Shown: piece after piece, positions 11,153 through 22,331 of the stretch | How the letters are laid out: every line of letters begins with the position of its first letter | Position numbering within the stretch: the first letter of the stretch is position 1 | NCBI RefSeq assembly: GCF_000149955.1 | Contig: NC_030992.1 | Location: 3,116,850 to 3,180,849, forward strand | Direction of reading: 5' to 3' | From: Fusarium oxysporum f. sp. lycopersici 4287 | Lineage: Eukaryota; Ascomycota; Sordariomycetes; Hypocreales; Nectriaceae | DNA: 64,000 nt | Program-made: the position numbers and the translations under genes | The notes under the pieces: model-generated | The model's database searches: none | Told to the model about the DNA's origin: nothing | What the model saw: the letters and a program-made list of their open reading frames with translations, nothing else

Positions 11153-12426
11153 AGTAAGTCGGCACTTGCTTGACCAATGAAGCCGTGCTGAAATTACTTA
11201 AGAGGAAGGATGCGGAATGTAATGACGACAGCACTATAAATCTGATCTAGATATTGCCTTTTGCCGGACTCAAGATTTTGTATTCTTAAGGCTGATTTAA
11301 CATCATAGAATGTCGGAATGCGGATTCTATGGCCGAGGCTTCATCTGAGACCATTAAAATGTGCTCTTACCTGTCTATAAATTCTCACACACCGTACTCA
11401 CCATTCATTGTCGAAGCCGATCGGACTTAGCCACGTTTTCATTGAACTCACAACCCTGCCTATAGTTCTCGGCACATCAGTACCGATGTGTGAAGATCAA
11501 CCTGGAGATTGGCAAATAAATACCATGGAAGAGTGGTGGAAGCATCTAATCCAGAGCCTAGACCTAGTCGAGCTTGCCGGTCGCACTGTTTTGCGTAGCT
11601 CGAGTGCTGTATGAATTGCCGTGCCGCGAACCTTAAAATGGAATAATTGCAAATACCAGTATCCCCGTGATTACTATTCACTAGTTTCACCTTGATTGCC
11701 ACGTAAGTCTGAGCTTTGACACTGCTGATAGCGACACATACGTGCTCGGACATCAGCGACATCAGCCGTTCGTATAATTGAAACTTTTCTGTGCAGTGCT
11801 CTTATTAAGTCCTATCAAGGGAATCTTTACCCGTAATTGAGAGTCTGGAACCTTTGTGCGACGTTGGGCGAATAATATGCGAGTTTATTTCAGCCTTGCC
11901 GGAAAGGCGTTTGGCATTACAACCTATCATCATGTCACAACCCCGCAAAGATGAGAAAGCCATTCAATCTAGTCTGGAATGCATTGCCTCAAGTGTGAGA
12001 AATGTGGCTTTGTAACTTCGTGTAGCCCGAGGATGGCTGCATCTCAGGTGCCACAACAGATTTGGGTCTCAGGTGTAGGCGATGATGGCGTTCTTGGTGA
12101 TCGAAACTCGGACCGATATTCATTTCTCAGGGGCAGCTTTTACTTGGACGGTCTGCAACTCTTGAAATCCTGTTTGAAGAGATAACTTATCATTGAAACA
12201 TCATCATAAATCAATTGCCGAGGCTCTGGACAAAAACAAAGGAACACCAGGTGCTCTAAGACAGACGGGCGGCATTATCCGTTTAGACTAGACCACAACC
12301 AGACAAGAGCCATTCCGTATTCAATTACAACAATTCCGGAATTACGCGACAAAGTTTTTCCTCTGCCCATCCTTGGATTCTTCGCGTCGCTCCCTGTCGA
12401 TCTCCACACGTCAACTCCACACTAAC
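11153..12426. other. Intergenic, no gene recognised
   Basis: About 1.3 kb with only short frames. The right end, rich in C and A just before 12427, is the likely 5' leader of the Zn2Cys6 gene. Confidence 0.5.
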
Positions 12427-14948
12427 ATGGAGGATAACAGCTCGCATACAGTTCAATATCGCTCGGCCTGCGCTGAGTGTCATCGCAGAAAGCAAAAGGT
12501 ACGTCATAGCCCTTCAAAGATGACCTGCAAACCCTCTGGGGCACCTCTCGACCGCCCCGCGGGGCCGATGAAGTCCCTGTACTCACTGCCAGCAGTGCAA
12601 TCGAGAATGGCCTTGCAACCATTGCCAGAAGCGCAAGGTCGCAGATAAATGCCGCTTCATTCAGGCGACTACTGCGAGCTCACCGTCTGACGGGCTCACG
12701 CCAAATAGCGATAAGAAGCGCTCGCGTAGTCGTGAGGATGACGTTGAACCCGACGACTCCGAGCCTGATGAGGATGACGACGACGTTGGGCTGGGAGCCA
12801 TGGGCTATGCCGCTGGCCCTCTCTTTGAGTCACTGACTATCGATGCAAAGGTAAGGAAATTCTCTCCTCACTGACAAAAATGCCGTCTCAGTTGAATTGC
12901 GTACTAAAACTCATCTCAGAAGGACAAGAAGCCTCTGGGCGAACTGACTTGGGTCCATCCCAGTACCTGTCCCCAGCTCAAGCATGCTATCGATGTCTTG
13001 CCTGGTCGCCCTCAGATGGGTAAGTAGTGAACTCCAAGTAACCATATTTTCAAGAAATTGTTAACTGACGACCCGCCAGACGCTCTTGTTCAGAGCTTTT
13101 TCAACAACATGAACTATCACTACTACATTATCTATCCGCCAACTTTCCTCCAGGAATATCAACAATGGTGGGAGCGAAGGAATCGTAATCAGTCGCTCTC
13201 TCTTCAATGGACTATCCTGCTCGTCATGGTCTGCGCATGTGCCACGCAGCATCTGGATGTTGAGATAAAGCCCATTGTCGAAGTTGAGCTCTCCGAACCT
13301 GCCGAGAAGCTAACAGTCGAATACCATAAGGCCGCTACGGAACTCGGAAGAGTGATTCCGGTGGGTCACTGTCATCTGCTCAATATTCAGTGGATGCTTC
13401 ACTCAATCTACTGGTACAAGTCGGAAGCGAAGTTTGTTGAGGCGTGGCATGTTATTGGTGCTGCTGTTCGAGAGGCACATGAATTAGGTGAGTACGTTCG
13501 ATCTCCTGCGATATCAGTGATCTAACTCTTGCACCAGGTCTTCATCGAACTGCTATTGCTGAAGGGCTATCAGAATTTGAACGCGAGATGCGTCGGAGAG
13601 TATGGTGTATCTTGGATTGCTGGGATTGGTAAGTGAAACCACCAAAGTCTAGGTGCATGATATGCTGACTCTTTTCAGGCAATTTGCTTCTGGTTTAGGT
13701 CGTCCGACGATCATTGACCACAGTGATATCAACGTGGAGCCACCAAGTCTCACACTCGAAGACTTTTCTCCTTCACCACTTCTGCATATGAAACTTCAGT
13801 CAGAGCTGGTCACTCAGCTCGCGCAGCGATGGGGTGCTCCCAAGAACATCACTTCAGCAAGCGATATTCAAGAGTATAAGTCCATGCTTGAGGACTGGAT
13901 CCGACGTTTCCCTGCAGTTTATGATGTCGACAACCCTGACACGTCGAAGGATTATAAGTTTCCATGGATTGTCTACCACCGGTTCTATATCCATACGATG
14001 GCATATCTTATGATTCTGAACCCTATGCGAGCGTTCATGGCGCAAGTGTATACGCGGAATTCACCTGCGGATTTACTCGCTGTCCGAAAAGATGCAGTCT
14101 TCTATTCCCTCAAGAATTTGGACACGACCACTCGGTGGGCTGATCATGCTTCTCATCGAGACGCAAGATTCCACTTTATCATCTTCTCACTCTTCGATAC
14201 AGCCGCAGTTCTCTCCACTGCTGTTATCAAAGATCAGGACGACACAATCCCTAGAAAGGATGAGATCGCCGATTCAGTGGATAATGCGATCAGATTGTTG
14301 AAGCGCCTCAAGGCTCTATCGAAGACAGCAAAGACATCTCATGACATTCTTGTTAAGATGGTTCAGAAGATGCCCAGACGATCGGCACCGCCACGTGAGA
14401 CTGTGAATCGTAAGAAACAACGAGTCGCTCCAGTTTCTCCAGCAGCACCAGCCACAAATACCCGTCATGATGTCGTTATCAAGCCTGAGGATGGATATCA
14501 TCCGGAGCATGTGTCACAGGAAAGCTCACCGAGCTATTACGCTAGTTCTGAAGGCGCGCCTTCAGGATCGACGCCGCAGAGCACTCACTCTTCTTATGAC
14601 AACCATGAGAACACTGGTTATGTCATGAACAACCAAGTCCCCGCCGAAGGGTATGCGAAACCTCAGGTTGCTTACAACATGGATGTCGCGCACGGCCACA
14701 TGCCACCTCAGCAAGTCCCATCACCAAGCGCCGGTATCGATGGCATTGTCCAAGGAGGTCTTTATGGAATGCCACATGCTGACCATACTGGGGGTGGCAT
14801 GGTTCCTCCAACATACGTTGATTATCATCCCCAGGATCTCAATATCGATTACGGTCTAGGCAACATCACCGACGTCGACCTCGGGGACTTCTCGCAGCTC
14901 TGGGATTGGAGGAGCCTTAACTTGGATTTTATCCAGAGCTCAACATAG
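12427..14948 (+). CDS. Zn2Cys6 fungal-specific transcription factor
   Basis: Six exons (12427-12498, 12596-12850, 12920-13019, 13080-13487, 13538-13628, 13679-14948) give 731 aa in exact frame. The zinc cluster is split by intron 1 and reads CAECHRRKQK then CNREWPCNHCQKRKVADKC. That is C-X2-C-X6-C-X5-C-X2-C-X8-C when the distal of two tandem CAG acceptors is used. An acidic stretch (EPDDSEPDEDDDD) follows. Residues ~150-520 form the fungal_trans middle homology region, recognisable from AWHVIGAAVREAHELGLHR, RRRVWCILDCWDW and SGLGRPTIIDHSDI. The C-terminal ~170 residues are Pro/Ser/Gln/Gly-rich and end in an acidic aromatic segment resembling an activation domain. It is nuclear by inference; the target genes are unknown. 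Confidence 0.93.
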
Positions 14949-15461
14949 CGCCTTTTCTTCTTTTCACTTCACATAGTTGGTGTACATAGAGATGACTTTA
15001 CGTTCATTGATGAGGTAATTTGACCGAATCTTGATTTCTTCCGCCTTTGTTGTAACTTGTTGGAATCGGTCTTTAATGGGTTGGTTAAAAATGCCTTGCT
15101 TATATTCTTTGGGTGGTTCAGCTTTATAACTCTGGTCCTTCGCTCAACACGGGATCTTGGATGCTCGGCGCGATTCTTTGAGGGATTGGGTCGAAGGACA
15201 ACCAAGAATGAGATGATATTGTAGTGTAGCTAATACAGTCAAGGTTTGAAGGCAATTCAACTATACACTGTTGCCCTAGGCTCTCATATTCTCGTCTGCC
15301 AACATCTTATCTGACCAGAAAGGGGGCCACGTGTAGTCAATCTATTAAACCAAGCTTCGCGTAGCCCTGAAAGCCTAACTAATCCAGAGATCGAAAGGGA
15401 GGAAACAAATACAAGAAAGAATAAGGAAATGATCAAGTGACCATTAAGAATTTGGGGGATC
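14949..15461. other. Convergent 3' intergenic region
   Basis: Lies between two genes that end towards each other. No gene seen. Confidence 0.5.
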
Positions 15462-17541
15462 TCAGAACTGACCAATACGTATTTCCTCATCACCAAACGT
15501 GCTGACTTCCATGAACGTTCTATCTGGGATGGGGCCGTAATACTGCAAAAACTGATCCGAGCCACGATTTTGGGCCCCGATAGTAGCATAACTTCCCCCA
15601 GGATTGATAGTATAGTAGAAGAAGGTGAATGGGGTCAGCTGATCCTCTGAAACTACCATTTGAAAGTGGTTTGGCTCAGTTCCATCTGATGTAGAGAAAA
15701 CACACCAATCTATGGTCAACACCCCTGGCTGGTTGGGAATATCCTCAATCTGGTATGTGACCTCAGCCCCTGAACCTTCGGGAACTATCATGTCAATCCA
15801 GTAAGGAAAAATAGCCAGTGGCCCAACATTTTCAGCTGGTAAGGCCACATTGGAGAACGAATCGGCCCCGAAGGAGTCTCCCAGTGTAACAAGCCCGCTG
15901 GGGCTGATATAGAGCATATCACTAGCCTGACCGTAGATCGTTATCAGAAAAGGGAGCACGAGCCATTCGACACCATTGTCAGATGGCCTCTGGCCATCGA
16001 ATAATGTCAGTGGTTCAGACAGGCCCTCTGGACACGCACGTGTGCCCGTCGCTTCAGAGCTTGTAGTGGTTGAAGTATGTGAAGTTGTGGTATCGACAGT
16101 TGTCGTGGTGGAAAGTCTGGTATCAGCCGTTGAAAGGCTCGTTGGGCTCGAGTCAAAAGATGAACTAGCATCCACTGACAGATCTGATAGTGTGCTAGTA
16201 TCAGTCTCGAAACTGTATGATCGCCCAGACGTGGTAGAAGAATTAACAACAGAGCTGGGCGTAGAGTCAATACCAGAGCTAGTGCCAATTGTATTTTTAG
16301 CATTCGTGGTAGTTGGCGTGGCAGTTGTAGTAGGCTCAAAGGTAGAAGGTGGCTCTTTCGACGTTCCCAAGTCATTCGTGGATAGTGCATCTGTGGGCAG
16401 GTTCTCCAGATTTGAGGCCCAGGAGCTCAGCGGAGATGTAAGTGGGAAATCTGTGACAGGAGTTGAAATTTCCAATATAGAAGATGTTTGAGTAAGAGCA
16501 GGGTGTGTCGGGAATATAACAGACGAAGAGCTGTTATAAAATCGAACAGAGCTAGTATACACAGGTTTGACCTGAGAAGTGTCTTGGAAAGGAGGAGTGA
16601 AAGTTGGGACATCTATAGCGGAAGAACCCTTCTGGATCGCCTTTGTGGTCACAGAAGCTGCTGCGTTGAAGGGAGATGTCGTTCCGAGCAGTGCTGATGT
16701 AGATTCTGCTAGCGGAGGTACACTGGCAGGTCTAGAAGAAGGGGTTGAGGTTATATCGCCATCTCGGCATTCGTCAACTAGAAGAAAACTAGTCAGTCTA
16801 CAATCAGTGGCACGAAAAGATGCCCATACCTCCAGTAATAGAAAGTCTTATAGATTGGCAACTTGGGGGCGATGCAGTGAAGGTGATATAGACTTGGCCG
16901 CTCTCAGCTTCTTGACAGAAGCCTGCCTCACCATTTGGTAGGACTGAGCTGAAAAACTGGAGGAATCCATCTTCATCAACAAAGGTTTCAGCAACAGCAT
17001 CTCGAGGTAACGCTCCTGGCTGGCCACGTAGCTCCTTGAAACCCTCACCGTTGTAGTATATGGGCCAGGTACCATCCAGCAAACGACCTTGCACAAGGTT
17101 GAAGATAGCGGCAGCAGCACAGATCTCTGACTGGCTACCAACGAAACCGCCAACTGCCCTGACCTGGAGATCTCGTTTGGTGTCCTGCAATTCCGGAATG
17201 ATGCGGAATATCACTGATCGACCATTGGCATCGGGGACTAAAATTCCAGTAGTTGGACTGGGGGCCGAAGTGGTAATAACTAGATCATCATGAACAGGGA
17301 AAGTTGAGGGGATAGCTTGATCTGTAGAAAATGTCAAAGCTGCTTCAGAGGTCTCTGGGAAAAAGGCTTCGCCAACAGAAGAAGCCGCTGGGCGAGTGTG
17401 ACCATCTGATACTGAGACCAGATAAGTTGATAGATAGGTTATGCACCAAGATTCAGGCTGCCTTTGGTCATCTTGAAGAGCAATGGATGCACCAAAAAGA
17501 CATGCGAGTAAGAAAGGGAACAGGTGAACAGGAGACATCAT
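15462..17541 (-). CDS. Secreted Ser/Thr-rich multidomain wall or adhesin-like protein
   Basis: Two exons (17541-16830 and 16777-15462; 52-bp intron with CTGACTAG branch region) encode 675 aa. The N-terminus is a signal peptide (SPVHLFPFLLACLFGASIA). Residues ~22-235 form a Cys-containing extracellular domain (SESWCITY-like start, AAAAIFNLVQGRLLDGTW). Residues ~240-450 are a Ser/Thr-rich stalk of TST and TTT repeats, expected to be heavily O-glycosylated. The last ~220 residues form a second domain (ACPEGLSEPLTLFDG, then FPYWIDMIVPEGSGAEVTYQ and NHFQMVVSEDQLTPFTFFYYT), which resembles nidogen/adhesin-type beta domains. No GPI signal or transmembrane helix is at the C-terminus, so it is probably released or wall-associated. 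It is transcribed away from the GPI-type protein at 18302. Confidence 0.8.
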
Positions 17542-18301
17542 GAAGAATCAATGAAAGCTTTGGGAAGACGGAGATCAGGGACCTGTCCAATACCATGAAT
17601 TTCTACAACTCTTAACTGCTCTACACTCAAATGTTCAGCTCAGCCCTGCATACACTCAGCCCATGAAGCATAAGGCATCTGTTGGTTGCTCCCTATATCT
17701 CAAGATATTGAAATTGGGTGGCGAGCAACAACTGGACAATGTCTCAATCTAGCTAGCGAGGCGTTGGTCTAGAATATGAGTTTTAATATGAGATGTCACC
17801 GCGCCCAAGGTGAGACATCAACCATCCTACTAAACTGGCTAATCACCAAGACTCCCTTGAGTTGCTCCCTTGCATACCAGAGATTAAACAACAACAGAGA
17901 CCAGAATCATTAGATTCCACCAAGCAAAGAACCGTAACGAATTTTGGCCTTTCAGTCAGCCACTGTCAAGTTATCCATGGGAACCAAATTTTAAAACTAA
18001 GACGAGCAGCATAATGGCCGCTAAGAGCAAGCAGAGCATAGCGACACGCACTACATGGGTCTTCCGTGGCATAATCTGGCATGACACTATTCATGTCGAC
18101 GGCAAGCCACAGTCTTTAGGTAATCAGATGGACGTTGAGGTATGGAAGGTACATTCCCGCATTACTAACACGAGAATTTAATAAGCGCCAAGTCCCCTTT
18201 ATGACATCCAAAACACTCTTTCTCTGCTTATTCTCTCAGCTGTGTGATTTCCAGCTGCAGTCATTCGTTTGGTGCATTTTTGCTATTCACTCTCGTTAAT
18301 C
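17542..18301. promoter_or_regulatory. Shared divergent promoter region of two cell-surface genes
   Basis: 760 bp between two start codons facing away from each other, both encoding secreted proteins. No specific binding site is identified with confidence. Confidence 0.4.
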
Positions 18302-19093
18302 ATGTATTCCAAGTCACTCGTTGTTCCAGCGCTCTTCGCTGCTTTCGGAATCGCTCAAGAAGATGTCCAGTACGAAACCCGCACAGCAACGATAACTCAA
18401 TGCTTCACCCGCGATGGCCTACGTCCTCCAGCTACCGTCACCGTCCCTGGCCCGACATGCGTGGTTCACAAGCCAGCTGTCACAGGAGAAGCCATCATTG
18501 TCGAAGTCCAAGCTCCCGACTGTCACTGCGGCTGCCCAACTTGTGTCCATACTCTCGAGTACACTACCAAGTACCCTGCTTTCTGCTCTACTGGTATTTT
18601 TGAGCAGGAGTATATCATCACGGAGACGTACAGTGGCATGGAGGCAAAGCCTACCAAGAACGAGCACGATCTTCCGTATGGATTCACGTGTGATGTTCAG
18701 ACGTGTACTACTTGTGGCCCTGAGCCTGTCACCGCCACTATCACGTACCCAGTTTCGGACCGTCCTTACATGAATGAAGTTGCACCAACTGAAATGCCCA
18801 TGGCAAAGCCCGGCAAGGAACAACCCGAGGAGCAAGGAAACGCTGCACCCAAGGTCACTGGAGGCAATAATAGATTCCAATCAAGCGTCAAGCCCAGCGT
18901 AGTCCCTGAATCCCCCGAGAATTCTCCTCCTGGTAAGTTCACTGTTGATTTCGTGATAGGTTTGAAAACTAACGCCCGAACAGGAGAGTCCACAGATCGC
19001 CCTGTTATCGTATCTGGCGCCATGAGTCAACATTTGGGACTGGCTGGTGCTGGTATCGCGTTCTTTGCTCTTATTCAATTCTTGTTCCTCTGA
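18302..19093 (+). CDS. GPI-anchored cysteine-containing cell-surface protein
   Basis: Exon 1 is 18302-18932 and exon 2 is 18984-19093. The 51-bp intron has GTAAGT, an ACTAAC branch and CAG, and the join gives 246 aa. A signal peptide (YSKSLVVPALFAAFGIAQ) precedes a Cys/Thr-rich ectodomain with motifs such as PDCHCGCPTCVHTLEY and CDVQTCTTCGPEPVTATITYP, which look disulfide-bonded. A Pro/Glu/Ser-rich linker follows. The C-terminus (SGAMSQHLGLAGAGIAFF plus a hydrophobic end) has the small-residue cleavage site and hydrophobic tail of a GPI signal. It is likely a wall or plasma-membrane protein of filamentous ascomycetes; I cannot name the family. Confidence 0.82.
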   Translation: MYSKSLVVPALFAAFGIAQEDVQYETRTATITQCFTRDGLRPPATVTVPGPTCVVHKPAVTGEAIIVEVQAPDCHCGCPTCVHTLEYTTKYPAFCSTGIFEQEYIITETYSGMEAKPTKNEHDLPYGFTCDVQTCTTCGPEPVTATITYPVSDRPYMNEVAPTEMPMAKPGKEQPEEQGNAAPKVTGGNNRFQSSVKPSVVPESPENSPPGKFTVDFVIGLKTNARTGESTDRPVIVSGAMSQHLGLAGAGIAFFALIQFLFL

Positions 19094-20068
19094 TCCTTCT
19101 CTTGAAAGTTCATTGATGACATTCACTTTTCCTACATTTTCGAAGTCATGAGCCAAGATATCTTCGGTCGATAGAATAATTTTGCTATTTTGGGTCTGTA
19201 AACTCAATTACATTTCTCATCGATATCGGAGTCCTGAATGACGTAAAGTGTATGTACCTTGACCTACTAAACAGAGTAAGGATTATCAAGGCCCAGATTA
19301 TAGGCATCGACGTAATGTTAATGCTACGGGCGGTAACCGCGGCTGTACCGGGCATGATGCTCCATTTGAAGGTGGGACATCTCCATAATAAAAAGAGTCT
19401 ATCACAAAGAAAAGTTACTCATGTGCGATCAAGATGGCCAAGGAAATATGCAAGTGCTGGCGCATACAATGATATTGTTTGGTGAGATTAATCCTTGCAA
19501 TACAGAAACGTTATGTCGTATTGCCTTGACCTGTCACAGACTCAAACGGACCAATGAGATGGACTTTTCTCGGGGAGTTGAGCCTCAGCTCTTACCAATC
19601 CCTGTCCGCGGCCCTGGATCGAGTCAAGGAGCAAAAGTTCCGGTGAGATGCATCTCGATAGACAATGAATCAGTACCATAAACATCGATGTGATATCATT
19701 GTTCTACCGTCGATTCCGAACGCCAGCTTAAATTAATCGCTATTCCAAGCAATTGTTGATCTCTATTCCCCTTTTCCAGTGGTCGCACGTGATAACGCAT
19801 AGTGAAATTCCCAGTGGCCCAGGTGACCTCTCGTCCCCACCTAAAAACTCACCGCCCGGCCGAGTCCCGACTGGGCGAGCTAACACTAAGGTTTGGTTTA
19901 GAATTGGTTCCCATCGTTTTTGATCCAGGTCAGGTCTTGTCAAGACTGTACCAATACACGACTTTGTTGTTGGAGCATTTGCTTCGGCTTCAGCCTCAGC
20001 CTCCCACAGAAAGCCACGAGGGGGCTTTTTTTATTCTTCCTTCCTTTCTCCCCCCACCTTCTAGAACA
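19094..20068. other. Intergenic, promoter of the Myb/SANT-like gene at its right end
   Basis: No gene seen. The last ~50 bp are strongly pyrimidine-rich (runs of C and T around 20030-20060), a common feature near fungal transcription starts. Confidence 0.5.
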
Positions 20069-21438
20069 ATGTCCGACGAAGACGCCGATGTCCTCGGCCC
20101 AGACGGCCAGCCCCCAGCTCGAGTCGACCGCGATCGAAGAGCTCCGCGCTTCAGCTGGACTCCCGCATACGAAGCGACCTTCTTCCGAAGTCTCTGCGAG
20201 AGCGTCCAGCTTGGTCTCCGTGAGAACTCCTCCTTTAAAGCAGAGGCCTGGGAGCGCGCTGCTCTGGCTCTGCAGGAGAGCCATGGCGCCTACCCAGCGA
20301 AAAGCCACCTGATCAACAAGAGTGACAACGCGAGAAAACGATTCCGGTTATGGAGAGGTCTTCGCGAGGACCCCGAGTTTGTTTACAATCCGGTTGCGAG
20401 AACGGTTACTGCTACGGAGGAGGCGTGGACCGCCCATATCGAGGTAAACATTCCTTGTGCCATGACGATGCGAATGATCGGGAATTGCCATCACGCGAAC
20501 GACAAGGCCCGGCTACTACAGCCTCGCGCATACGAAACGACTGTGTCAAGCACATACTGACTCTCAAATAGAGGGAACCGCTGTCTAGGGCGTTGCGCGG
20601 CCGACCCTTTGATCATGAAGACTTTATGGAAGTCCTTTATCCAGACGTCATCGGCTCGGGTGGCGCTCCCAAACGTATAATGAAACCACGGAGACGAACA
20701 GATGGCCCCATGACCGATGACCCCGATATGCCGGGCACCGGTATACTCAATTTGACAAGCGATCCTCCGCCTCGACCTCCTGGCCTCGAGAGCCCGAACT
20801 CGCGACCCATGTTGACTCAAACTCCCACTACATCCTCCACTGGGTCGGCGACCCAGCCGCGACCGACGTCTACTACAATTCCTCCACGCGGACCACCGAC
20901 TGTAGCAAATGCTAATGCTCTTACCCCGCCCGACGAGACTATTACACAGAGCCGCAAGCGACAGCTGCCCACTTCAAGCACCCCGAACATGTTCGAATCG
21001 ACGCCACCTGCTACTACTATTCCTATGGGTCAGTCGGCCCCCGAATCTCCTGGCAAGCGTCGCCGTACTTCGTCCAACGATGGTTCTCGTGCTCTTTCAA
21101 CGTCTGTTCTCAACTCCTCCATGCTGCCATTGGCTGTGCGTGATGGTCCGAGTGCTGGGTCTCCTTCCCAGGCGGATAGCCAGAATACCAACGGGACCAA
21201 CGGGCCTGTTATGGAGGAGATTGTCGAGGCTGTACGATCTCGAAATACTCTGCGCTGGCAAGAGGAAGCGCTGGACATATTTTTCCGTGACTTTGCAGAT
21301 GAGGATCTTGATCTGCAGGTCAAGATCTCTGAGGGCGTACTCATCAATGAGTGCAAAGCTATGGTGTTTTGCAAGATGCCCAGCCGCGTGCGACAGCACT
21401 GGGTAAAGCGTTTCAAGGAAACTCCTCTCCGGCAGTAG
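20069..21438 (+). CDS. Myb/SANT-like DNA-binding domain protein
   Basis: Exon 1 (20069-20443) and exon 2 (20572-21438) join across a 128-bp intron to give 413 aa. I chose the ATG at 20069 because it is followed at once by the folded domain; the upstream extension is C-rich leader. Residues ~25-150 match the Myb/SANT-like fold of fungal and plant proteins: FSWTPAYEATFFRSLCESVQ, then KSHLINKSDNARKRFRLWRGL, then the TVTATEEAWTAHIE helix, completed by PFDHEDFMEVLYPDVIG in exon 2. Both halves are needed for the domain, which supports the splice. The middle is Pro/Thr/Ser-rich with a KRRRTSS basic patch, and a helical C-terminus follows (DIFFRDFADEDLDLQVKISE). It is probably a nuclear DNA-binding protein; its targets are unknown. 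Confidence 0.82.
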
Positions 21439-22331
21439 TATGTCGAGCCTCGCAACTTATTTCTCAGGCATCTATAGACCGATACCTGTGAAAGCATCAA
21501 GGACGGGGGTGGCGGATCATGGACCTCGAGGCGTCAACACCAAACACAACAATCTAAGGAAACAAAAGACACATATCCACAGCAATCAGGGCAGGAGTGA
21601 TAAAAGAAATCCGAGAGAGTATGGTCTGGCGCTTATTGGGTCGTGTTGAAGATACCAAGGGTTACGGATATGAAAGCGACATGGCGTTCTATTTGGGCAA
21701 AAACATCTATCTGTTTTCTTGCTTTTTGTTTCTGCTTTTTCATGTTTGAGGAGTTGCATCTAGCGGGACATTTAGGAACGGGTGATAGTTATGTGAAAGG
21801 ACGGGATTGTTAGGGGTTATGGAGCTGATGGTGGGTTGATGAAGCGTGCTTTTCATGTCTTTTTTTGTTGATACCTAATATATATAATTCTCACCTCTCG
21901 CTACCCCATGTCCATGATAGAAGACGAGTCCAGACTTTTTTGGGCTTCATAAACATCATGTCGTGACCTTATTGGAAGGATGAAGTTGAGAGGGGATTGA
22001 TCTATCGACACTCTTCCAGTTTACAATATGAATAAAAGACACGTAGGCTGAAGAACTATTCTGAAGTACTACTCAAACGTTACTTCATACAAGGTTTATA
22101 CTTTCTACATATCTACCCTGAGGTTATTTCTTGCTTGAACCAAAAGCATAAGCTTCCGAACCGTAACTCATGACATCAGTCGATGCCATCTATCTCTCCA
22201 TCCATATTCACAACAGATTCAGCTCATCCCATTGACATCGTTATTTTCTATCTGTTTCATTATTTTGTCCCGTATTAATTAGTTCTTTTCGATCCCATAC
22301 ACCTTAATTTTCTTCATATAGATCATGATAC
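21439..22331. other. Convergent 3' intergenic region
   Basis: About 0.9 kb between the Myb/SANT-like gene and the histidine kinase, which end towards each other. T-rich runs near 21717-21865 may serve 3'-end formation. No gene seen. Confidence 0.5.

Noticed and set aside
19802..20068. Upstream in-frame extension of the Myb/SANT-like gene
   Set aside because: The extension is pyrimidine-rich, leader-like sequence, and the ATG at 20069 directly precedes the folded domain.
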